Shown here: one piece after another, positions 1 through 5,853 of the stretch
Numbering within the stretch: position 1 is the stretch's first letter
How the letters are laid out: each line of letters starts with the position of its first letter
Source: Bacteroidales bacterium UBA2030
GTDB taxonomy: Bacteria; Bacteroidota; Bacteroidia; Bacteroidales; TTA-H9
Length of the DNA: 6,675 bases
Assembly (NCBI GenBank): GCA_002332755.1
Contig: DDBO01000041.1
Location: 1-6,675, forward strand
Direction: 5' to 3'
The notes under the pieces: generated by a model
Database searches by the model: none
The model's input: the letters and a program-made list of their open reading frames with translations, nothing else
Told to the model about the DNA's origin: nothing
Program-made: the position numbers and the translations under genes

Positions 1-320
1 GAAGTTGGGTTATGATCTATAAAAAAAGGAGGTAATTATGACAAAAACAATCACAGTCTTAATCCTTGTTTTGGTGGAAGTTGGGTTATGATAAAACTGG
101 AGAAAAAGCGGGAGATTAAAAAATTCTTCAAAGTCTTAATCCTTGTTTTGGTGGAAGTTGGGTTATGATAGTTTTAAGACCAAAGGTAGAGAGGGTAAAA
201 GCTCGTTGTCTTAATCCTTGTTTTGGTGGAAGTTGGGTTATGATACATACCAAAGTTTGACGACACCAAAAAGAAGGGCAAATGTCTTAATCCTTGTTTT
301 GGTGGAAGTTGGGTTATGAT
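1..320 (-). CRISPR. CRISPR array, leader-proximal end, 37-bp repeats, continues beyond the left edge
   Basis: Four full repeats (56-92, 133-169, 208-244, 284-320) are identical over 37 bp. On the plus strand each begins GTCTTAATCC and ends GGGTTATGAT. A fifth repeat is cut by the window edge, leaving its last 16 bp at 1-16. Spacers are 17-55 (39 bp), 93-132 (40 bp), 170-207 (38 bp) and 245-283 (39 bp), all different. I place transcription on the minus strand because the AT-rich leader lies on the right next to cas2, and because the repeat then ends in ATTAAGAC, similar to the AUUGAAA(C/G) 5' handle of type III and some type I crRNAs. The spacer at 245-283 would be the newest. The repeat has no strong internal palindrome, so processing would be of the unstructured-repeat kind and would need a Cas6 encoded elsewhere. 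No degenerate repeat is seen, as expected for the leader end. Subtype cannot be fixed without effector genes. Confidence 0.98.
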
Positions 321-338
321 GCATTTCTGCGTATCATA
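315..338. repeat. Inverted repeat across the leader-repeat junction
   Basis: TATGAT (315-320, the end of the repeat) pairs with ATCATA (333-338, in the leader). Inside it, GCA (321-323) pairs with TGC (328-330), leaving a TTTC loop and a 2-nt bulge. The structure spans the exact point where Cas1-Cas2 would insert a new spacer. It is short and could be chance in AT-rich DNA. Confidence 0.4.
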
Positions 339-480
339 TTTTCTTACAATGTGTTATTTTCCTAGCTTTTACCCTCTTCATCGATAATCCCCCCGTTTTT
401 TAAAAGGTTGCAAAATTACTAACATTTTTAACTTGTTTTATTATCAAACTTTTGGCGATAGGCAAAATTAATAAATTCTT
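321..480 (-). promoter_or_regulatory. CRISPR leader between cas2 and the first repeat
   Basis: This 160-bp AT-rich stretch between the cas2 stop codon and the first repeat has no open reading frame of note, which fits a leader. Read on the minus strand it holds two TAnnTTTG boxes, TAATTTTG at 470-463 and again at 418-411. Only the first has a TTTG at a good upstream distance. Between the second box and the array lies a run of six A, one C and six G (minus strand), of unknown meaning. No hairpin followed by a T-run is seen, so transcripts of the cas operon could read through into the array. The final bases next to the repeat form an inverted repeat with it. Confidence 0.8.
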
Positions 481-493
481 TCAAAATATCAAA
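463..493 (-). promoter_or_regulatory. Bacteroidota-type promoter for the CRISPR array
   Basis: On the minus strand TTTG (493-490) is followed by 19 nt and then TAATTTTG (470-463). This matches the known Bacteroidota consensus of a -33 TTTG and a -7 TAnnTTTG. Transcription would begin near 456, giving about 135 nt of leader RNA before the first repeat. The -33 element lies inside the last codons of cas2, so the array promoter and the gene end overlap. Support is by consensus match only. Confidence 0.6.
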
Positions 494-954
494 GAATTTG
501 GTTTCTTTTCATACGCTTCAATCCCTACATCTTTTCCGATAAGATGCATGGCATGCAATTCATCTGTCGACACAGGAATGAGAATTATGCTGTCGTGATT
601 CTCATACATCTGGTTTACCTCTCGCAAGGTTTCGGCTATCTCTTTAAAATCATTTCGCTCGCTTCGTGCCAGGAAAACCGATTTTTGAACCCTGAGGAAG
701 CCCTTCTTCTCAAGATATCGGGCAATGTAGCGTCTGATTTTGTTGTCTTCAATGTCGTACATTATCCAATAGGTCATCTCTTCTGCTTTTTGAGGGGTTT
801 GGGTAATTCCAAGAATTTTTTTAATGCGGTCGGGCAAAGGTTCAAGCGCATCAGTTGCAGTTTGGACAGGATTTACGGGTTTTATTCCGGCTCGCTTCAA
901 TGCCAGCATTTTCTGAATAAAGCTTACACGGGGCGTTTTCTTCTGTCGAGCCAT
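481..954 (-). CDS. cas2: CRISPR-associated endonuclease/integration factor Cas2 with N-terminal extension
   Basis: Cas2 is the small ferredoxin-fold subunit that holds two Cas1 dimers together in the spacer-integration complex. The Cas2 core begins near residue 60: the first beta strand YWIMYDIEDNKIR carries the conserved Asp (D67), followed by the typical RVQKSVFLAR segment (about 88-97) and the strand DSIILIPVS (about 120-128). A core of about 98 residues is normal; the whole protein is 157. The extra 59 residues are basic at the start (RQKK) and contain LPDRIKKILGI just before the core. I chose the start at 954 because it leaves a 12-bp gap to the primase gene, like the other tight joints here. 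Starting at the internal Met60 (777) would leave a gap of about 190 bp. The gene is last in the operon and ends beside the CRISPR leader. Whether the core cuts nucleic acid or is only structural cannot be read from sequence. Confidence 0.93.
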   Translation of the reverse strand: MARQKKTPRVSFIQKMLALKRAGIKPVNPVQTATDALEPLPDRIKKILGITQTPQKAEEMTYWIMYDIEDNKIRRYIARYLEKKGFLRVQKSVFLARSERNDFKEIAETLREVNQMYENHDSIILIPVSTDELHAMHLIGKDVGIEAYEKKPNSLIF

Positions 955-966
955 CTGTATTCAATG

Positions 967-1989
967 TTATTCATTCATTTCTTGCTCTTCCAGCCAGTTT
1001 ATAATCAGGGTTCTGCAGTCATTGGCAAATTCTTTATGTGTGTTGTTTTTCTCCACAACGATCACCGAATAACCCTTCTTGCCAAAATAGATATTGAGTT
1101 CAGCTTTTAACTGTTTTGGGGTTACCAACATTATTTTTTTCCCATATTGAATGTTTTTTGCCGCCTCAAGAGTAACCCCAACGGCTTCGAGCATGGGCTT
1201 AAGTTTTTCTTCCAGGTTTTTCAATACCTCAGGAACGTAAACTTCTTTATTCTTTGTGGGGCGACGTACTTCCAGAATCTTTTTTATCCGTGCCCACGAT
1301 TCGTCACTTATTTCAGTAGTTCCTTGGGCAACTTCTTTGGGCCTCGATTCTTTTATATCCTCCCTAATGACTTTAATCTGCTCATCCCATTCAATGTCAC
1401 TGTCTTTGGGGAGGTAAATCTCCGGGTCAATCGGAGTGGGTGATGGATTGTACCAGGCTTCGGGATCGTGGCTCATAAAACAAGCCCTGGCTACATCGTG
1501 AACGCGCGTATCAATCAGAGTTTCAAGTCCCATTTGTTGAGCCAATTCACGAATAAAATTTTTATAAAATAGCGAATAAACGGCTTTGTCAGTTAAGGGC
1601 TTCGAGAGGGTGTAAAGTACTTTAAGTCCGTCCTGGCTTGGGGAGATAAAAAATAGGGCTACTCTTGGGTCGTTTTTGAATTTAAGTCGGAGAGTGTCCA
1701 GAGTTGTATCTGAACCTTCAATGTGGTCAATATCAATAATAAAACAGGATGTTGAAATGAAGTTCTCGTTTTTCCGTTTGGGTGGATAGAATTTTCCACA
1801 GACAACGTAAGGGAGGTTTCTTTTTTGCTGAGAATAGGCTTTAGGGTCGATTTGTTTCACCTGACGTAACATGCTGATATAACTGCACAATTCCGATGGG
1901 GGATTCACCAGTTGTTTATAAAACTGGAAAATCTCCATGGGTTGGAGTTCATCGTTGGGTGCAGTAACATTTCTACCTTTCATCAGCAT
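967..1989 (-). CDS. CRISPR-associated primase-polymerase (CAPP), AEP superfamily, BT4734/VirE-N-like
   Basis: This 340-aa protein looks like an archaeo-eukaryotic primase (AEP) of the group found in CRISPR loci. The metal-binding motif is in FIIDIDHIEG (D86 and D88). The second motif is SPSQDGLK (116-123), where classical AEPs have S-x-H. The third region is DTRVHDVARACFMSHDP (160-176), which closely resembles the BT4734/VirE-N family. The catalytic domain covers roughly residues 15-185. The C-terminal 150 residues are lysine- and glutamate-rich with no domain I recognise. Known CAPPs make primers and DNA strands and associate with Cas1 and Cas2, so a role in preparing or completing prespacers is likely. 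The gene sits between cas1 (3-bp gap) and cas2 (12-bp gap). The start could also be Met3 (1983). No reverse-transcriptase YxDD motif is present. I am sure of the AEP-like family and fairly sure of the CAPP role. Confidence 0.85.
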   Translation of the reverse strand: MLMKGRNVTAPNDELQPMEIFQFYKQLVNPPSELCSYISMLRQVKQIDPKAYSQQKRNLPYVVCGKFYPPKRKNENFISTSCFIIDIDHIEGSDTTLDTLRLKFKNDPRVALFFISPSQDGLKVLYTLSKPLTDKAVYSLFYKNFIRELAQQMGLETLIDTRVHDVARACFMSHDPEAWYNPSPTPIDPEIYLPKDSDIEWDEQIKVIREDIKESRPKEVAQGTTEISDESWARIKKILEVRRPTKNKEVYVPEVLKNLEEKLKPMLEAVGVTLEAAKNIQYGKKIMLVTPKQLKAELNIYFGKKGYSVIVVEKNNTHKEFANDCRTLIINWLEEQEMNE

Positions 1990-1992
1990 AGG

Positions 1993-2976
1993 TCATTTGT
2001 TTTTAAAGTTTAAAAACATCTGAGCAAGACTATGGGCATAGAGTTGAAGGTGAGTGTTGCGGCTTCGGTTTTGGCCCTTAATGGTAATCAGATCTTCCAG
2101 ATAATCACTCATGCCCTGGATTACCATTCTTCGACCCAGAGGTTCTAACCAATAAGTTCCATTGGGTTGCACCGAGTAACATTCAGGGATGATGGCTTTT
2201 TGCATGCATAAATTTACTACGACAAAGTCGGCCCATACCCTGTATAGCTCAATGATATCGAATACCAGTACCGGCCGGTTATAGTCTTCACGGTGAAATA
2301 CACCAATATAGGGGTCAATACCTGCTTTAATAAGAGTTCCTTCTATTTTGCCGTAAAGTATGCCGTAAGCATAGTTGAGTAAGGCATTGAAAACATCCGT
2401 TGCCGGATGCGAACGGCCATTGAAACGGTAATCTTCCGGAAGAAAATTACAGAGGGTGTCGAAATAAATTTTAGAGGCTGCACCTTCCCAACCGCGCAAT
2501 GAGGGACCAATATCGCTTACGGTTTCTCCGCTCAGATGGCTGATTTTGTTCTTGTAGTCGGCTATTCGGGAAATATTGTGTTCTACATAAGCACTGCCCT
2601 GGTGCTGTTGCGGACATACTGCCCAAATCAAAGCTATTTGGTTTTCCAACTTTTGTGCGACAATATCGATGATCCATTGTACCGCTTTGCTACTTAAGGT
2701 GAAATCGAGTTGCTTGCGACGTATGGTTGAAATTGAACCAAATTTCGGACTCCACACCCTGCCTTTGGGATCACCTTTCCCATCCAGAAACAAGATATCG
2801 ATTTCGTGCTCAATGGCCAGTAAAACAGCATCAGAAGAGATCCGTGCTCCTTTACTGATACTTATGCTTTTGACCTCAGCCGGGTTAATCAGTTGTTTGC
2901 CATCAATGGTTGTCACGGCAAATTGTTCATTCTCTCGCAAAAGAGCTGTTCCGTAACTATTTAGAACAAGGTCCAT
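1993..2976 (-). CDS. cas1: CRISPR-associated integrase Cas1
   Basis: Cas1 is the metal-dependent integrase that inserts new spacers at the leader end of the array. The 327-aa length is normal for a stand-alone Cas1. The N-terminal beta domain (about 1-85) includes the usual LLAIEHEIDILFLD segment. The alpha-helical catalytic domain carries the expected metal ligands: E164 in RGWEGAASKIYF, H228 in GVFHRED, and D240 and E243 in LVFDIIELYR. All look intact. There is no fusion to a reverse transcriptase or Cas6, unlike many type III adaptation genes. The ATG at 2976 lies 6 bp after the stop of the upstream TPR gene, and the stop codon is 3 bp before the primase start, so translation is probably coupled. 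Subtype cannot be assigned by eye; the partner primase suggests the type III-associated group. Confidence 0.97.
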   Translation of the reverse strand: MDLVLNSYGTALLRENEQFAVTTIDGKQLINPAEVKSISISKGARISSDAVLLAIEHEIDILFLDGKGDPKGRVWSPKFGSISTIRRKQLDFTLSSKAVQWIIDIVAQKLENQIALIWAVCPQQHQGSAYVEHNISRIADYKNKISHLSGETVSDIGPSLRGWEGAASKIYFDTLCNFLPEDYRFNGRSHPATDVFNALLNYAYGILYGKIEGTLIKAGIDPYIGVFHREDYNRPVLVFDIIELYRVWADFVVVNLCMQKAIIPECYSVQPNGTYWLEPLGRRMVIQGMSDYLEDLITIKGQNRSRNTHLQLYAHSLAQMFLNFKNK

Positions 2977-2982
2977 GGTATA

Positions 2983-4263
2983 TTATTTTTCTGCAGGTTC
3001 TACTAAAATAGCATTATCTACGGGTTCATGAGTTTTGGGGTGTTTACGTTTTGCAATCCGAAAGAACACTTTCATACCTTTGGCCGGTACGTCAGACTTG
3101 CTGCACCAATCAGCCTTGCTAAAATAATAAGATTTTTTATCAGGTGTTAGAATAAATCCGCTGAGCCCGCCTTCATTGATTTTGATGATTACTCCTTCGA
3201 ATTTTGGGGAGTTTTCCAGCAGAATTTTATTCCACATTTTTCTTAGGCGATGATAAATGGTTTGCGAACTCTCAGTGAGCTCAATGTTCCCTGGCTCATC
3301 GTGTTCGCAGCTTCTCCATCCTTTTTCACGGTATATTGCATTTCTTAGCATTTTGTGCTCCCGTGCTTCTTCTTTTCTGTTTTGGGCTTCCAGTATGGTA
3401 GCGGTATGATGAATCAAATGGATTTTTGAACTTATTGCTCCTTCAGCCATTAAGGCTTTTACTGCTTCATGCAGGGCCAATGATGACTCTCCAGATTGGT
3501 AAAGTATTTTACTGTATTCATAATGGATAAACCAGTCAGGTTGACTTATTAATACCTGTTTGTAAATATTCAAAGCTTCGTTAAGATCGTTCAGGGCCTG
3601 ATGTGAAAGAGCCATTCTTCGGTAAATCCAAATGTCGTTGCGGTAATGCCATTGAAAAGGCTGTTCCAGTGCCTGTTTACAGGTTTCTATGCATTCCTCG
3701 AAGCGGGAGGCTTCAAAAAGCACCTGTGTCCTTTGAGCCCAAAGCATTTCTCGATAGGAGGCCAGTTCAAGGGTATTGTTTCCATTCGGGTTAATAACCA
3801 GAGGCTTATCACTTAAAACTTCAGGATCTATTTGCATGAGCCATTGTATCATGCTAAGGAAGGGAGGAGATTCCATTTTTAATAACCTGGGAATGGATTG
3901 AATGACTGCCAAACCGAAAGGCTTTTTTATGCCATCATTCTCGATGGTTTTTATTCTGGTTATCCAGGTTATGATAAACTTAGGGTCGGCTTTTTCTCCT
4001 AAGTGATGAATATATAAATAAAGTGCCCATGCCAGGGCGGTTTGAACTTCGGGCTGCTCAGGAGCCATTTCAAAAGCCTTGCTGGCCCATGAAAATGCCT
4101 TTTTATACTCTTGTTTCCGTGCAGCAGCAAAAGAGGCTTTGCTGTAGTTCAAAGGAGTTTGACCCTCAGACCGGCTCAACACTTGAGTAAACAGCTGTAG
4201 GGCGAGATCGTAATTTTTTTCGGCAAGTGCTCTTCGTGCTTGTTCAGTAAGATCTGGCTCCAT
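2983..4263 (-). CDS. TPR-repeat protein with C-terminal cold-shock/OB-like domain, operon partner of cas1
   Basis: I do not recognise this 426-aa protein as a named family. Helical repeats of TPR type are visible at about 5-75 (LAEKNYDLALQLFTQVL, then the YKKAFSWASKAFEMAP helix pair) and at about 173-270 (FEECIETCKQALEQP; LNEALNIYKQVLISQPDW; SSLALHEAVKALMAEG). A helical linker (about 280-350) leads to a C-terminal domain at about 354-424 with cold-shock-like features: FEGVIIKINEGGLSGFI, then KSYYFSKAD (compare the VFVHFS strand of cold-shock proteins), then GMKVFFRIAKR. The layout suggests a scaffold that binds proteins through the TPRs and single-stranded nucleic acid through the OB-like domain. 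No signal peptide or membrane segment is seen, so it is cytoplasmic. It lies 2 bp after the helicase gene and 6 bp before cas1. A role in spacer acquisition or its regulation is inferred from position only. Confidence 0.72.
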   Translation of the reverse strand: MEPDLTEQARRALAEKNYDLALQLFTQVLSRSEGQTPLNYSKASFAAARKQEYKKAFSWASKAFEMAPEQPEVQTALAWALYLYIHHLGEKADPKFIITWITRIKTIENDGIKKPFGLAVIQSIPRLLKMESPPFLSMIQWLMQIDPEVLSDKPLVINPNGNNTLELASYREMLWAQRTQVLFEASRFEECIETCKQALEQPFQWHYRNDIWIYRRMALSHQALNDLNEALNIYKQVLISQPDWFIHYEYSKILYQSGESSLALHEAVKALMAEGAISSKIHLIHHTATILEAQNRKEEAREHKMLRNAIYREKGWRSCEHDEPGNIELTESSQTIYHRLRKMWNKILLENSPKFEGVIIKINEGGLSGFILTPDKKSYYFSKADWCSKSDVPAKGMKVFFRIAKRKHPKTHEPVDNAILVEPAEK

Positions 4264-4265
4264 TT

Positions 4266-5684
4266 TTATCTGATCATAGGATTTTCCAAAAGGTGCAATC
4301 GCTTTGCAGCCCTGGTAAGGGCAGTATATATCCAGCGATAGAGCATCCCGATATTGTTAGGATGAAAAAGCGAACGTTCGAGAATGATAAATACGTCGTC
4401 CCATTCGCCCCCTTGGGCTTTATGACAGGTAAGTGCATATCCGTAACGCAACCTGAGAGCATTTAAATAGGGATCGGTCATGAGATGGTCCCTAATTTCT
4501 TTTTTGTTTTTTTTAGGATTCAAGCCTTGTATGCTCATTCTTATCATAAAGTCTTGTACCAAAGCTTTTTCTGCCTCAGGGGGAAGCATAGGCTTATCAC
4601 TTGTGAGTATTTCTTCTATCATCAGACCTTTTATTTGGCGAGCACCATTAATGTCATTTCTAAGCAAGGAAACTTCTCTGAAATGTAAACCTGCTCTGGT
4701 TTCACTTTTTTGACCCATTTCCAAAACCGTGACCTGATCCCCATTATTTAGACCGTATAAGTGATTATTGGCACTAACCACCAAACATTCGCTTTTCGTT
4801 AAGGGATTGCTTTTGAAATCCAGTCGGCGGCGGGCTTCTAAGTTGAGCATGTTTACTTTCGCATTAGAATATGCAATAAAAATAGTGCTTTCAGGACCGT
4901 TTTTCCTGAAATGTTTTGTGAATTCATCCAACATTAAACTATCAAGCGGATAAGTAATTATCTCTTGTGGATGCGAGGAGGCGCTGATATAGAATTGATA
5001 GGGGGATAGATTCCCCATAATTACCTGCCTGAGCCGGTTGGTATTTTGATAAATGCCTGAGTTTTTTGGAAACCTCATTACTTCCTCAAGCGCCATAGCG
5101 GGAACTTGAATGCCAAAAAACCGAAGAAAATTCACCTCGTCTAAGGCCGGTGAGATATTGCTATTTACTGGAGGTAATTGGGCTGCATCGCCTACAAAGA
5201 CAATTTTGTTGTTTTTTAAATTTACATATTCAAGAATGTCGGATAGTAATCTGCCTGAACCGTATCTGACTAAACCCGTATTGTTTTCATGATTACTTAT
5301 CAGGGAAGCTTCATCAACAATATACAAGTTATTTACAGCAAAATTTGGTTTTAAATAAAAGTATATGAATCCTTTAGTTTCAAGATTTTCCATATCAGCC
5401 ATGGTATAAATATGGCTATGGATTGTAGAAGTTTCTCTACCAGTTTTTTGTTGTAAAATACTTGCAGCACGGCCAGTTGATGCTAACAAAATAGGCGCAT
5501 ACCCTTCATTCGAAGCATATTTTGCCAAAGCCTTCATCAAACTGGTCTTACCGGTTCCTGCAAAACCTTTGACAATAAAAATGCTTTGGTCGCGTGATTT
5601 TAAGAATGCTTCGAGCCTGGAAGCTGTACTTTGTTGGCTGGGAGTAAGTTTAAATTCTGCAAAATTCGCTATTGAACTCATCAC
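4266..5684 (-). CDS. RecD/Pif1-like superfamily 1 DNA helicase
   Basis: All the expected SF1 helicase motifs are present in order. Walker A is GFAGTGKTS (40-48, K46), Walker B is YIVDEAS (121-127, D124 and E125), motif III is GDAAQLPPV (165-173), motif V is YALTCHKAQGGEWDDV (416-431), and motif VI is YTALTRA (453-459, arginine finger R458). The order and wording fit the RecD2/TraA/Dda branch, which moves 5' to 3' on DNA. At 472 aa it lacks the long N-terminal extension of RecD2 and has no nuclease domain. It is the first gene of the operon. The GTG at 5684 is directly followed in frame by ATG at 5681; the ATG is the more likely start. It could unwind DNA to supply or process prespacers. Alternatively it is a general Bacteroidota repair helicase beside which the cas genes settled. 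Its tight link to the TPR gene favours a shared role but does not prove it. Confidence 0.85.
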   Translation of the reverse strand: MMSSIANFAEFKLTPSQQSTASRLEAFLKSRDQSIFIVKGFAGTGKTSLMKALAKYASNEGYAPILLASTGRAASILQQKTGRETSTIHSHIYTMADMENLETKGFIYFYLKPNFAVNNLYIVDEASLISNHENNTGLVRYGSGRLLSDILEYVNLKNNKIVFVGDAAQLPPVNSNISPALDEVNFLRFFGIQVPAMALEEVMRFPKNSGIYQNTNRLRQVIMGNLSPYQFYISASSHPQEIITYPLDSLMLDEFTKHFRKNGPESTIFIAYSNAKVNMLNLEARRRLDFKSNPLTKSECLVVSANNHLYGLNNGDQVTVLEMGQKSETRAGLHFREVSLLRNDINGARQIKGLMIEEILTSDKPMLPPEAEKALVQDFMIRMSIQGLNPKKNKKEIRDHLMTDPYLNALRLRYGYALTCHKAQGGEWDDVFIILERSLFHPNNIGMLYRWIYTALTRAAKRLHLLENPMIR

Positions 5685-5703
5685 ATGGTTATTTGGTGTT
5701 TCA

Positions 5704-5711
5704 CAAAGTTA
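5704..5711 (-). promoter_or_regulatory. Possible -7 box of the helicase-TPR-cas1-CAPP-cas2 operon promoter
   Basis: The minus strand reads TAACTTTG here, a full match to the Bacteroidota -7 consensus TAnnTTTG. Transcription would start near 5697, giving a leader of only about 15 nt before the helicase start codon. No clear TTTG lies 17-23 nt upstream, so the match is partial. No Shine-Dalgarno sequence precedes the helicase, which is usual in this phylum. Confidence 0.4.
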
Positions 5712-5784
5712 AAAAACTAATAAATAGATATTACTCAGGAGGCTTTTTCTGTTCAAGCATTTATGGTTAGTCATTACAAATATG

Positions 5785-5807
5785 AAAAAGCCCGGGTTGT
5801 TCCGGGC
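5785..5807 (-). terminator. Rho-independent terminator after the DUF4407-like gene
   Basis: On the minus strand GCCCGG (5807-5802) and CCGGGC (5795-5790) form a 6-bp all-GC stem with a 6-nt loop. It is directly followed by TTTTT (5789-5785). It lies about 46 bp after the stop codon of the membrane-protein gene. It separates that transcript from the CRISPR operon, so the operon needs its own promoter in the remaining 100 bp. Confidence 0.85.
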
Positions 5808-5853
5808 GGTGTATTTTTGCAAACCCAAATTTAGGGGTAGACAGTTTTGTATT

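Noticed and set aside
25..91. Ribosome-binding site, ATG and a 17-codon reading frame on the plus strand
   Set aside because: The signal lies inside a spacer and the frame runs into the repeat and stops there. It reflects the origin of the spacer and is not a gene of this locus.
481..777. Shorter cas2 starting at the internal ATG, giving a normal 98-residue Cas2
   Set aside because: It would leave a gap of about 190 bp in an operon with gaps of 2-12 bp, and only a weak AG-rich stretch precedes it. It remains possible as a secondary start.
544..1110. 188-codon open frame on the plus strand across cas2 and the end of the primase gene
   Set aside because: It is antisense to two genes with clear family motifs, and its translation shows no recognisable domain.
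1147..1443. 98-codon open frame on the plus strand within the primase gene
   Set aside because: Antisense shadow of the AEP coding sequence, with no motif or start signal of its own.
2471..2956. Short open frames on both strands within cas1
   Set aside because: They overlap the catalytic and N-terminal regions of an intact Cas1 in other frames.
967..2976. Reverse-transcriptase activity fused to Cas1 or the primase, as in RT-Cas1 systems
   Set aside because: No YxDD motif or reverse-transcriptase-like region is visible in either protein, and both have the lengths expected without such a domain.
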